In this document: piece by piece, positions 34,740-43,121 of the stretch
Position numbering within the stretch: the first letter of the stretch is position 1
Layout: the number at the start of each line of letters is the position of its first letter
Source of the DNA: Spirochaetales bacterium
GTDB lineage: Bacteria; Spirochaetota; Spirochaetia; UBA9216
Direction of reading: 5' to 3'
NCBI GenBank assembly: GCA_016342585.1
Contig: JAEINK010000025.1
Location: forward strand, 1 to 64,000
Length of the DNA stretch: 64,000 nt
Translations under genes and position numbers: made by a program
The notes under the pieces: generated by a model
What the model saw: the letters and a program-made list of their open reading frames with translations, nothing else
What the model was told of the DNA's origin: nothing
Databases searched by the model: none

Positions 34740-35774
34740 ATGGGTCCTGTGGCGCATAAAATTAAGAACATTCTACCCAATAAAAACGAGGATCCTGAGA
34801 AAAGGTACTTCAAGACAATTGTCCTGCTCTGTATAGGGATTATATTCCTTATGGCTGCGGCAGGAATCACCGCATTTGTTATTACCATTCAGTCTGATGA
34901 GCTCACCATGGTTCCGAATCTGGAAGGGGTCGATTTGGAAAATGCATTAATCTCTCTTGAAGAGAGGGCCCTTTTTGCATCGATTCAATTGCGATATTCC
35001 AATGATCCAGGTGATAAAGGGATGGTTGTGGGGCAGGATCCTGTTCCCGGAACAAGTGTTAAGGCAAATTCCAGGATACTCCTTAAGGTAAGTAAAGGGT
35101 CTCCCATTGAGAATCTGGATGATTTTACTGGATGGGATTTGGATGATCTTGAAGCACACCTGAGAAGCATGGTAAATATCTATGGTCCCTTGCTATCCAT
35201 TAAAAGACCGGTTGTCAGTGTATATGATGAATCTCCGACGGGAACAATCCTTGAGCAGAAACCGGAACCTGGAACTCAGCTTTCCGAATTAACCGCATTA
35301 GATCTTGTAGTCAGCCGAGGTCCCTTTGGCCAGACCCATGTTGTTCTCGATTATGGTGGAATGGCCTATCCTGAAGTAATTACTTCGGTTGTAAAGACTA
35401 ATATTCCCTTTATGTTTACTTCAAGCCCCAAGAAGAGGGGGGATGTTGGTGGAACGGTAGTCAGTCAGTCGCCTCCCGTAGATGAAGTTGTTCCTGTTGG
35501 CACCATACTCCAGTTTGAAATTGCTGAACCGGATGAACAGGAGAGTGGGGACCTTGTCTTTGGTATTCTTGAGCGGACTTTACCAGAATATGAGGTTCCT
35601 GTGAGGTTAATAGCCGAAGCCGTCTCTCCTTTAGGTGTTGTAAAACCCATCTTCTCTATGAGACATCCCGGTGGCATTGTAACAGTGCCCTATCTCGAGC
35701 CTGAGGACACTCAAATTCGAATCATCATAGGAGATCAGTCACCTATTACCTATACCGTTAGAGCTGATGAGTAG
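34740..35774 (+). CDS. Membrane-anchored PASTA-domain protein
   Basis: After a basic N-terminus and a transmembrane segment (about 26-48), three PASTA-like repeats follow: VPNLEGVDLENALISLEER, a middle repeat with GTILEQKPEPGTQLSELTAL, and a third ending GTVVSQSPPVDEVVPVGTIL. PASTA domains bind muropeptides or beta-lactams and usually sit on Ser/Thr kinases or penicillin-binding proteins; no catalytic domain is present here. The C-terminal 100 residues are a separate beta-rich region. It is the last gene of the def operon, followed by a strong terminator. Confidence 0.9.
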   Translation: MGPVAHKIKNILPNKNEDPEKRYFKTIVLLCIGIIFLMAAAGITAFVITIQSDELTMVPNLEGVDLENALISLEERALFASIQLRYSNDPGDKGMVVGQDPVPGTSVKANSRILLKVSKGSPIENLDDFTGWDLDDLEAHLRSMVNIYGPLLSIKRPVVSVYDESPTGTILEQKPEPGTQLSELTALDLVVSRGPFGQTHVVLDYGGMAYPEVITSVVKTNIPFMFTSSPKKRGDVGGTVVSQSPPVDEVVPVGTILQFEIAEPDEQESGDLVFGILERTLPEYEVPVRLIAEAVSPLGVVKPIFSMRHPGGIVTVPYLEPEDTQIRIIIGDQSPITYTVRADE

Positions 35775-35825
35775 CCTTCAGCAATTTGTGGGCAAGGATG
35801 GCAGATTCACATAAGAATCTCTGAT

Positions 35826-35863
35826 AAAGCCGGCAGTCTCAATTATAGCTGCCGGTTTTTTTT
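35826..35863 (+). terminator. Intrinsic terminator of def-fmt-PASTA
   Basis: CCGGCAG (35830-35836) pairs with CTGCCGG (35849-35855) across a 12-nt loop, extended by A residues pairing into an eight-T run (35856-35863). It begins 51 nt after the stop codon. Confidence 0.9.
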
Positions 35864-36197
35864 GTTCTATAATAATAATCTCCGGCAAATATTTTCGCGG
35901 AGAAGTCGGTGGTGTAAAACCTTCAGCTCTTATGGATACTGTTAATGCACTTTTTTTATCACCGTAATGTGTTTGCACCTCTATCCCTGTCGGTTTTCCT
36001 GTTTACCGCAAATTAGGCTACTCATAACTGTTTTAAAAAGTTGACCCACAATTTCAATGGAAAACAGTGTTAAAACACTAATATTACAATAAATTAACCC
36101 TATTAATACTAAAGTTATATGGTGAATTCCACTAGTTCTTTTACAATAAGTTTTTTATAGGTAACAATATCTTTGATTATCATCAGGGGGTTGGTCT
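35864..36197. other. Intergenic region upstream of the zinc-motif protein
   Basis: This AT-rich stretch of about 330 bp holds no gene I can support. Near its end TTTACA (36140-36145), a 17-nt spacer and AACAAT (36163-36168) form a possible promoter, and AGGGGG (36185-36190) is the ribosome-binding site of the next gene. A 66-codon minus-strand open frame at 35778-35978 overlaps the terminator and has no family likeness. Confidence 0.4.
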
Positions 36198-36593
36198 ATG
36201 GAGAGCAGCACAATCAGTACGAAAGAGCTTCATTTGGAGATAAATCGGCTTCGGCAGGAAAACAGTGAGCTTGTAAAAATAGTTACCAATTATGCTGAAA
36301 CAGCTGCCCAATCATATGAGACCCCGGCTGAGGATTCAGGTGTGAAATTCAAAAGAGAGTCTGATTTCGAAAGTATCCGGTTATTAAATGAGCTAAGCAG
36401 TACCCTGGATAAATTAAAAGAATTACATGGGTTTGTACCGATCTGCAGCTGTTGTAAAAAAATAAGGGACACGAAAGGGGCCTGGGAAGATATTGAGTCC
36501 TACATCAGCAAAAATACCGGAGTTATGTTTACCCATAGTCTTTGTCCCGATTGTGTCGATGAGCTTTATCCAGATTTTAAATGTAATGAATAA
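36198..36593 (+). CDS. Small coiled-coil protein with CxxC-KKIRD...CPDC signalling-associated motif
   Basis: Residues 1-75 are a helical, probably coiled-coil region; residues 76-125 carry GFVPICSCCKKIRDTKGAW, IESYIS and HSLCPDC. This Cys-rich element is usually found at the C-terminus of PAS or receiver proteins, where it directly follows a coiled coil; its function is unknown, although two Cys pairs suggest metal binding. Here it stands alone without a sensor domain. The decayed gene at 36964-37351 carries the same element behind a PAS remnant. A G-rich ribosome-binding site precedes the ATG. Confidence 0.82.
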   Translation: MESSTISTKELHLEINRLRQENSELVKIVTNYAETAAQSYETPAEDSGVKFKRESDFESIRLLNELSSTLDKLKELHGFVPICSCCKKIRDTKGAWEDIESYISKNTGVMFTHSLCPDCVDELYPDFKCNE

Positions 36594-36628
36594 AATAGGA
36601 TTGGGACTCAACTCCCTGTCGCCTTATG

Positions 36629-36841
36629 TTAGAACTCCAGATACTGTTTCCGTAGTTCATCATCATTAGAAAGCAAAGTAGCAGCTTTAAAAATTGATAT
36701 CGGTTCTCCGTTTAATTCCGCTTTAGAGATAAATCCATCAGGATTATGAACATGTAATGAACCCACACCTGGAATATCTTTTATATATTCAACACTTTTT
36801 TTTCTTGAAACTTCATAATTGTCTTTATTTTTTAAACTCAT
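36629..36841 (-). CDS. Small hypothetical protein (70 aa)
   Basis: The reading frame is short but has a strong ribosome-binding site (GGAGGT ending 5 nt before the ATG at 36841). That ATG is preferred over one 12 bp upstream. The product is charged, with no signal or membrane segment; residues 20-45 look beta-rich (VGSLHVHNPDGFISKAELNG). I recognise no family. It faces the zinc-motif gene convergently across 35 bp. Confidence 0.6.
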   Translation of the reverse strand: MSLKNKDNYEVSRKKSVEYIKDIPGVGSLHVHNPDGFISKAELNGEPISIFKAATLLSNDDELRKQYLEF

Positions 36842-36963
36842 CTGAACCTCCAATTGATAAGTTAAGTATTAAATATCAAATCGAAATGTCAACTGTGAGT
36901 AATTGAGTTCTTATAAACATTTTATTTAAAATTCGATAGTGGTCCTGAGTTTGTTGTTATTCA

Positions 36964-37351
36964 TCATCGGTGATCTTTTTTTAAAAGATCAATATCCGGG
37001 TAATATTTTTCTGCACATTCTTTACAGAGCCTATGGCTGAATTGTGCGTCAGAATGATTTTGGATGTAGGTTTCAATTTGATTTCATTACCCTTTGTCAT
37101 CCCGAATTTTTTTACAATACATGCATATAGGTAAAAATCCACTCAGTGTTTTGACCTTTAGCAGGGCCCTTTGAAGGTCAGAAATTGACTTATCTCTTTG
37201 CTTTTCTACTTGCTTCCGTTCGGTGATATCTATCATAACTCCTATCATTCCCGCGATAGCACCAGTAGTATTTGTAAAAGACCGGGTTTGGGATAGTGTC
37301 TATCAATGTTTTCAATAGATTTAAACTATTCAGAAGTGCTTTATCATCCAT
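36964..37351 (-). pseudogene. Decayed PAS-coiled coil-CxxC motif protein
   Basis: The minus strand reads MDDKALLNSLNLLKTLIDTI then PNPVFYK, a typical PAS entry. It then jumps frame, with most of the PAS core missing, to GAIAGMIGVMIDITERKQVE, the end of a PAS domain, and on to LSGFLPICMYCKKIRDDKG. Two in-frame stops (TAA, TGA) take the place of the usual Tyr-Trp, and the frame resumes as NQIETYIQNHSDAQFSHRLC before a final stop. So there is an internal deletion with frameshift and two nonsense codons in one gene. A GGAG site still precedes the ATG. It is a relative of the intact gene at 36198-36593. Confidence 0.8.
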
Positions 37352-37493
37352 TTCAGGCTCCAATGTTTTTTCATATATTCATATTTCAGACACCATTTAT
37401 TATCTGTTTATCAATGAATATTAAAAAACATAATATTCCCTGTACTGAACAGGGATACATTTGAGTTTGAAATAAAGCTTTGTTATATTGAAG

Positions 37494-37564
37494 AGCGAGC
37501 GAAGGGAATCGAACCCTCGGCACAAGCTTGGGAAGCTTGGGTATTACCATTATACGACGCTCGC
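37494..37564 (-). tRNA. tRNA-Gly (anticodon CCC)
   Basis: The acceptor stem GCGAGCG pairs with CGCTCGC, the D arm is GTAT-AATGGTA-ATAC, the anticodon stem CAAGC/GCTTG encloses TTCCCAA, and the T arm GAGGG-TTCGATT-CCCTT is standard. The anticodon CCC reads GGG. The sequence closely follows E. coli tRNA-Gly(CCC). The CCA end is not encoded. Confidence 0.95.
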
Positions 37565-37577
37565 TTTTTGTATTGTT

Positions 37578-37606
37578 ATTATATAACTTAGATTTTATTT
37601 ATGCAA
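37578..37606 (-). promoter_or_regulatory. Promoter of tRNA-Gly
   Basis: On the minus strand TTGCAT (37606-37601), a 17-nt spacer and consensus TATAAT (37583-37578) predict a start near 37571, 7 nt before the mature tRNA. Confidence 0.6.
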
Positions 37607-37642
37607 TTAGGTTTTTGAGCAACTATTAAAAAGTGCTGATTT

Positions 37643-38695
37643 CTAAGGACTGGGTTTTAGGATTTCCTCAATTTGATGGAGATCAAAATATCTCATCTTT
37701 CCATCCTGAACTGCAGGAAGTCCTGTTTTAGGACTTCTCGGAAGCCACTGTCTGAAGATGGGGAGCACAAGATTCCAAAAATCTGAATTGGCATAGCCTC
37801 CGGCTGGCCTCAGATCCTTTCCTGTGAGGGCGGATTCAAGGGGATGAAGGAAATCCAGAAAGAGGATTTTGAAATCCTCGATCATTGTAAGGAGGGATTT
37901 GTTAAGTGATACTCCTGAAACGGGGTTTTTATACTCAAATTTGAAGTTAAGGATTGCATCGGCCTCCAGTACTCCCGCATGACCGGGAAGATCGGCATAG
38001 AAAAGGGCAGGATAATCCGGTTTTGCACCACCGGAAATTGCGTTAATAAACTGGGCTAAATATTTGAAAAACACATTCCCATAAAAACCTTCAAATTGTG
38101 CATGTTGCCGATACATGGAGAGGAACTCATCCTGTGGCATCATCCCGACCTTGTCGTAAGGAACATGCAACGCCTCCTGGGCCAGGGCAAAAGATCGATT
38201 ATCCATCTCTTTGTTCCTTAAACAGGTTTTTAAATGCACTTTTCGCTGTTCAGGATATACCCAGCGGAGGATCTTATCCATTCCCGATTCGAAGTAATAA
38301 TGGCGTACAGTAGCATCAGTCATCTTTCCGGGGATATCCGCCCCACAGAAATAGTAAACCATGGGGTGAAAGATCATGTCGGCTGCAAGGTGGCAGAGAA
38401 TTCCCAGCCCGAAGGAAAGCCCCGGGATGAAGGGAAGATCCTGTTTTCCAAACCGGATGAAATAATCATAAATCCCGGATTCTCCACCTCCATGGGAATT
38501 TTCAACATTTATCTTAAGAAACTCTTTGGCAGGCCCAGAGACATAGTTATAAACTGAATCCGGAGCTACAGATCCCATCATGAAGAGATTTGGAGCCTGT
38601 TCAAGCAATCCTGAAACTGACTTGAAATCGGGGCTCTTCGACAGAGATTCTCTTATAACTCTCGACAGGAAGAGGTGAGTCGATTCTTTTGGCAT
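37643..38695 (-). CDS. Zinc-dependent phospholipase C family protein
   Basis: The 350-residue protein starts MPKESTHLFLSRVI and has APNLFMMGSVAPDSVY, FGLGILCHLAADMIFHPMVYYF and RHYYFESGMD, the His/Asp pattern of the zinc-dependent phospholipase C domain (PF00882). No signal peptide is evident, so this may be a cytoplasmic member with an unknown substrate. GGAGGT precedes the ATG, and TATAAT lies at 38734-38729 without a good -35. It is divergent from the UMF1-type transporter gene. Confidence 0.85.
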   Translation of the reverse strand: MPKESTHLFLSRVIRESLSKSPDFKSVSGLLEQAPNLFMMGSVAPDSVYNYVSGPAKEFLKINVENSHGGGESGIYDYFIRFGKQDLPFIPGLSFGLGILCHLAADMIFHPMVYYFCGADIPGKMTDATVRHYYFESGMDKILRWVYPEQRKVHLKTCLRNKEMDNRSFALAQEALHVPYDKVGMMPQDEFLSMYRQHAQFEGFYGNVFFKYLAQFINAISGGAKPDYPALFYADLPGHAGVLEADAILNFKFEYKNPVSGVSLNKSLLTMIEDFKILFLDFLHPLESALTGKDLRPAGGYANSDFWNLVLPIFRQWLPRSPKTGLPAVQDGKMRYFDLHQIEEILKPSP

Positions 38696-38809
38696 ATTAT
38701 TACCTCCGTGTTTTCTTAACTAACTGCTATTATAAAATATTTTCCAGTGATTTTGGTTTGATTTTTGTTCAAAATAATATTTTTTTACCATCGGTTTCAT
38801 AGCATCGTA

Positions 38810-38815
38810 TATAAT
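38810..38815 (+). promoter_or_regulatory. -10 element close to the UMF1 transporter start
   Basis: TATAAT at 38810-38815 stands 7 nt before the ATG at 38823. The best -35 (TTACCA, 38785-38790) has a long 19-nt spacing. No Shine-Dalgarno sequence is present, so a leaderless message is likely. Confidence 0.45.
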
Positions 38816-38822
38816 TTTGGAC

Positions 38823-40118
38823 ATGAAAGATAAATTTACCAAAGAAGAAAAAAGCTGGATGATGTATGACTGGGCAAACTCGGTTCATTCTATCGTTGTT
38901 GTAACCGTACTGCCGATTTTTTTTATGTCCTTGTTCGAAAATAACACAGGGGCAATGGCAACCTGGGGCTCCGTGACTTCTGCCTCAAAATTCCTTGTGG
39001 CAATTCTTGCCCCATTGCTCGGGACCCTCGGTGATTTTAAAAATATGAAGAAGAGGCTCTTTGTGTTTTTTGTAGCCATAGGCGTCATGTCCTGTCTGGC
39101 CATGACTGGAATGCCCTTTGCACCGAAATGGCAGGTAATACTGACCTTATATGCCCTAAGTAATTTTGGTTTCGCCGGTGCAAATATTTTTTATGATGGA
39201 TTTTTACCGGAGGTTACCACTCATGAGCGTATGGACAAGGTTTCCGCCTGGGGGTTCGGCTTGGGTTATATCGGGGGATCAACGATTCCTTTTGTAATAT
39301 TCCTCATTCTTTATATGTTAGTGCCGGTGAGTATTGCTATGGCGGTAGCCTTTGGTTTAACTGGTGTGTGGTGGGCTGTCTTCACGATACCTATGCTGAA
39401 AAATGTAAAACAGAAACATTATATAGAGACGAAAAAGGGGATGTTTGGTGATTCCTTCAGACAGATGGCAAAAACAGCCAAAGATATCTTTAAAAATAAG
39501 GTGATGTTTTTATTTTTGATTGCCTATTTTTTCTATATAGACGGGGTCAATACCATTATCTATATGTCAACTGTTTACGGTTCAGCCCTTCAGATAGACT
39601 CAACCCAGATGATGCTCGCACTCCTTATGGTTCAGGTTCTGGCTTTTCCATTTGCCATCCTCTATGGAACTCTTGCCAAAAAATTCGGAGGTCAGGTCAT
39701 GCTTGCCATTGGGATTTTCGTGTATATGGGGATATGCATAATGGGTTTCAATGTAACTAAAAATTGGCATTTCTGGGTAATTGCCGCCCTTGTAGCCACC
39801 AGTCAGGGGGGGATTCAAGCCTTATCCCGTTCGATCTTTGGGAAAATGATCCCGGATATAAAGAGGTCTAATGAATTTTTTGGTTTTTTTGAAGTTTTCG
39901 GAAAATTTTCTGCCATCATGGGACCCTGGCTTTTTGGTTTTGCCGGGATTCAAGCCGCCAAAATAATTGCAAAAAACAATCCAGGGATTACTCAGTCAGC
40001 CCTGGATAAGGCTGCCAGTCCTTATGGTGTTTTAAGTGTGCTTATTATCTTTATTATCGGTTCCGGGTTTTATATTGCCTACTGGATGACCTATAGAAAA
40101 CAGAACAAAATAAATTAA
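38823..40118 (+). CDS. MFS transporter, UMF1/Atg22-like family
   Basis: The 431-residue protein has about 12 membrane segments. The start MKDKFTKEEKSWMMYDWANSV and the GFAGANIFYDGFLPEVT and SQGGIQALSRSIFGKMIP segments are typical of the UMF1 family, which is related to vacuolar amino-acid effluxer Atg22. The substrate is unknown; amino acid export is a family-based guess. The ATG at 38823 is preferred over a TTG 6 bp upstream because it begins the conserved region. It appears monocistronic. Confidence 0.92.
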   Translation: MKDKFTKEEKSWMMYDWANSVHSIVVVTVLPIFFMSLFENNTGAMATWGSVTSASKFLVAILAPLLGTLGDFKNMKKRLFVFFVAIGVMSCLAMTGMPFAPKWQVILTLYALSNFGFAGANIFYDGFLPEVTTHERMDKVSAWGFGLGYIGGSTIPFVIFLILYMLVPVSIAMAVAFGLTGVWWAVFTIPMLKNVKQKHYIETKKGMFGDSFRQMAKTAKDIFKNKVMFLFLIAYFFYIDGVNTIIYMSTVYGSALQIDSTQMMLALLMVQVLAFPFAILYGTLAKKFGGQVMLAIGIFVYMGICIMGFNVTKNWHFWVIAALVATSQGGIQALSRSIFGKMIPDIKRSNEFFGFFEVFGKFSAIMGPWLFGFAGIQAAKIIAKNNPGITQSALDKAASPYGVLSVLIIFIIGSGFYIAYWMTYRKQNKIN

Positions 40119-40160
40119 ACAGGACCTGAAAGTAACCGGACTTGAGGTTCTGAAGGAGTT

Positions 40161-40178
40161 TATTCTTCCTGAAGAATA
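40161..40178. repeat. Perfect 8-bp palindrome upstream of the 5'-nucleotidase gene
   Basis: TATTCTTC-CT-GAAGAATA is a perfect inverted repeat 99 bp before the HAD-IG gene and 43 bp after the transporter stop. It has no T tract. It could be an operator or a weak hairpin. Confidence 0.35.
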
Positions 40179-40277
40179 TCTGGGTAAGTAATTATTATTC
40201 TGAAAAGTAGGTACTGAACCTCCGTCTGTTTTCATGTTAGAATAAGAGATGATTAAAGTAAAAAGGAGGGGAAGATT

Positions 40278-41651
40278 ATGTCAGTTTTTGTAAACAGAAC
40301 CTTAAACCTTAAAAAAATAAAACTAATAGGCTTCGATATGGACTACACCCTGGTACCCTATGATACCAGGGCTTTTGAAGCCCTCACATACAGGCTGGCC
40401 CTGGATAGACTGGTTAAATCCAAAAAGTATCCTAAGGTAATAAAAGATCTGGAGTTCGAATTTGAGCGGGCAATTGTTGGTCTCGTTATCGATCGAAGGA
40501 ATGGTTTTATTCTCCAGCTGAATCGGTACAATAAGGTTAAAAACTCCTACTTTGGTACCGAGCAGGTAGATTTCAAGGAGCAGAACAGGATATATCAGAA
40601 CCTGGCTATTGATATACGGGAGGCCGATTTCAAGAGTCTCGATACCTCTTTTGCAATAGCCAATGGGGTCCTTTTTGGTCAGTTGGTAGAATTAAAGAAG
40701 CAGGGGATAGAGCTTCCCCCCTATTACCGGTTGGATGAGGATATTGTCAGTGTGATCAATGAACTGCATCAGGACGATTCTCTGAAGTCAGTAATAAGGA
40801 AGGATTTCGCCTCCTATGTGATTCAGGAACCAGAGATAGCCCTTATGCTTGAACGGTTTAAAGAGTACGGTAAAAAGCTAATGATCATTACCAATTCGGA
40901 TTATGCCTATACCCGGGCTCTCCTGAATTACTCTTTGAATCCATTCTTTAAGAACCATTCGAGCTGGCAGGATGTTTTTGATATTGTCATAACCCTGGCG
41001 GATAAACCAAAGTTTTTTGAGCTTAACAATCGGTTTTTATCTATCGATAGAAAGACCGGCCTCATGTCAAACCATGACGGACCTGTTTTAGAAGGCCTTT
41101 TTCAGGGAGGTTCTTCCAGGAAGTTTCAGGATGATACTGGATTTTCCGGGAGTGAAATTCTCTACCTTGGCGACCATATCTATGGTGATGTAGTTTCCAT
41201 CAAAAAGCAGTGCGACTGGCGAACCGCCCTTGTCCTGGGAGATCTTGAGGGCGAAATGGAGGGTATCCGCAAGGGAAAGGATGTTCAGGCCGAGATCGAT
41301 GGGCTCATGGCAAAAAAGACAGGCCTGGAGAAGGAGATAAACAGGATTTCCACCATCCGTTTTGAGGGAGGCAAGTATAATAAGGCCAAACTCGATAAGC
41401 TGTACCGGGAGATGGATGGACTCAACAGCCTGATTTCCGACTGTATCGGCCAGTATAATACATTTTTCAACCCTTACTGGGGGGAGATCCTGCGAGCCGG
41501 ATCGGAAGAGAGCCGGTTTGCTGAACAGGTGGAAAAATATGCCTGCATCTATATGACAAGGGTTTCAGACCTCTATAGATACTCTCCCAGGACTTATTTC
41601 CGGCCGGATCGTAGAATTCTTCCCCACGAGAGGGCGGCCCTGGAAGAGTAA
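40278..41651 (+). CDS. HAD-IG family 5'-nucleotidase
   Basis: The 457-residue protein has the HAD motif I GFDMDYTLVPYD (nucleophile Asp), motif II ITNSDYAYT, and the late LYLGDHIYGDVVSIKK, as in purine 5'-nucleotidases of the HAD-IG (cN-II-like) family. It should dephosphorylate IMP/GMP-type nucleotides in the cytoplasm. AAAAGGAGGGG precedes the ATG. A short open frame (ATG at 40249, 14 codons) overlaps the start in another frame, with a TAGAAT hexamer 5 nt before it. It converges on rsgA with a 6-bp gap. Confidence 0.9.
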   Translation: MSVFVNRTLNLKKIKLIGFDMDYTLVPYDTRAFEALTYRLALDRLVKSKKYPKVIKDLEFEFERAIVGLVIDRRNGFILQLNRYNKVKNSYFGTEQVDFKEQNRIYQNLAIDIREADFKSLDTSFAIANGVLFGQLVELKKQGIELPPYYRLDEDIVSVINELHQDDSLKSVIRKDFASYVIQEPEIALMLERFKEYGKKLMIITNSDYAYTRALLNYSLNPFFKNHSSWQDVFDIVITLADKPKFFELNNRFLSIDRKTGLMSNHDGPVLEGLFQGGSSRKFQDDTGFSGSEILYLGDHIYGDVVSIKKQCDWRTALVLGDLEGEMEGIRKGKDVQAEIDGLMAKKTGLEKEINRISTIRFEGGKYNKAKLDKLYREMDGLNSLISDCIGQYNTFFNPYWGEILRAGSEESRFAEQVEKYACIYMTRVSDLYRYSPRTYFRPDRRILPHERAALEE

Positions 41652-41657
41652 CAATAT

Positions 41658-42740
41658 TTAATGCGCTTTACGGCCGCCATTGACTTTGTAAAAATCTTTC
41701 ATACTTTTATGAATTTGTTTCCATTTATCCGTCTCCTCTTTGCGGGCCTGAAAATCAGTTTTTCTATTCAGGTAGGCCAGTTCCTTCATCAGATCAAGAT
41801 AGTTTTCGTATCGCCTTTGGGACAGCGTTCCATCAGCAAGGGCCTTCTGTACTGCACAACCCGGTTCACCCTGATGATGGCAATCGCGAAACCGGCAGCT
41901 GGCTGCAAGATCCTCTATATCCGAGAATGTTTTTCCCAGTGCTTCTTCATCCGCCCAGAGCTGCAGTTCTCTGAGTCCCGGTGTATCGATCATACATCCC
42001 CCTTCCTGTAGGAGGAGCAGTTCTCTGTGGGAGGTTGTATGGCTCCCTTTTTTCTCCTTTTCCCTGATCCCACCGGTTTTCATCAAGGTATGACCTGCCA
42101 GGAGATTGGTTATAGAGGATTTTCCAACCCCTGACGGCCCTATGACCACACAGGTTCTCCCCGATCCTGTCAGACTTTTTATATCACCGAATCCCTCTTC
42201 CGTTTCGCAGCTTGTCATAATCAGCTGCACCCCGGGGGCCGCCTCTTCTGTTAAGTTCATGGCTGAGACGATGGCCTCCGGCGTCGCGAGGTCTATTTTG
42301 TTCAGTATAAGGCATGGTGTCGCACCGCTGTTCCATGCCAGGGTCACATATCGCTCGACTGCTCCCTGACTGAACTGCCGGCCCCCTTCAAGACTGAATA
42401 CAATGAACACCAGGTCTATATTGGCTGCCATTATCTGTTCAGACGTCTCATTTCCTGCCTTATTCCTTGAAATATGGCTCTTTCTGGGCAGGATCTCATC
42501 GACTAAAGCCCGGAGATTATCGATTTCGTGTAATCGAAGCCAGTCGCCAATGGCTGGGCGGACTCCTTTTTTCAGGAGATTTCCGGTGAGTTCAGCCGTT
42601 AATTCTCCATTCTCAGTAATTACCAGCCATGAGCGTCCAAAATCCTTTATAACCCGGCCGATTTGGTGGGTGAGCTGATCATTGGATTTTGATTCATTTA
42701 TTAGGTTTTTCGGTATTCCGTATTCTATCAGTTTGTTCAT
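41658..42740 (-). CDS. rsgA: Ribosome small-subunit-dependent GTPase A
   Basis: RsgA is a circularly permuted GTPase that helps late 30S maturation. Its G motifs appear in permuted order: NKIDLA (G4), GPSGVGKSSI (G1) and DTPGLREL (G3). An OB-fold precedes them, and the zinc finger CRFRDCHHQGEPGC follows. The length of 360 is typical. AAGGAAATGAA precedes the ATG. Confidence 0.95.
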   Translation of the reverse strand: MNKLIEYGIPKNLINESKSNDQLTHQIGRVIKDFGRSWLVITENGELTAELTGNLLKKGVRPAIGDWLRLHEIDNLRALVDEILPRKSHISRNKAGNETSEQIMAANIDLVFIVFSLEGGRQFSQGAVERYVTLAWNSGATPCLILNKIDLATPEAIVSAMNLTEEAAPGVQLIMTSCETEEGFGDIKSLTGSGRTCVVIGPSGVGKSSITNLLAGHTLMKTGGIREKEKKGSHTTSHRELLLLQEGGCMIDTPGLRELQLWADEEALGKTFSDIEDLAASCRFRDCHHQGEPGCAVQKALADGTLSQRRYENYLDLMKELAYLNRKTDFQARKEETDKWKQIHKSMKDFYKVNGGRKAH

Positions 42741-43121
42741 TTCATTTCCTTCAAAGTTGCTTTGTTAATCCAAGGATATTAGATCCCTGATTGTAAAAAA
42801 GTGGGTGAGTATCAATTGAAAATGAAACCATATAAGGTAAAAATGCTTGAGAAAGTGGTGTGATTTTTAGCTGTGAATCCTCGTAACAGACGAAGTATTC
42901 TCTTAAATAAAAGGTAAAATTCTGCTTAGAAACTTAAGCGGTATTCACAGGACCTTAACGGTTCCACCTCGAAATTATGACCGACATTAATATTCCCCCT
43001 TAAAATTAGTATGATTTGATATTAAATGATGTTTTAAGGTTTGGTCAAGGGAAAAGATTTAAGTGTCCTGTAGGTGAGAATAGGATTGTTCTGAACTGAA
43101 AGGACATGTTAATATTCTAAA
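42741..43121. other. Intergenic region between rsgA and the TetR gene
   Basis: This 381-bp AT-rich region holds no gene I can support. CCTTAAAA (about 42999-43006) and TTTTAAGG (about 43033-43040) form a distant inverted repeat. The promoter of the TetR gene is at its right end. Confidence 0.4.
43086..43115 (+). promoter_or_regulatory. Predicted leaderless promoter of the TetR gene
   Basis: TTGTTC (43086-43091), an 18-nt spacer and TAATAT (43110-43115) stand 6 nt before the ATG at 43122. AAAGGA lies about 18 nt before the ATG, too far to serve as a ribosome-binding site. Confidence 0.45.
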
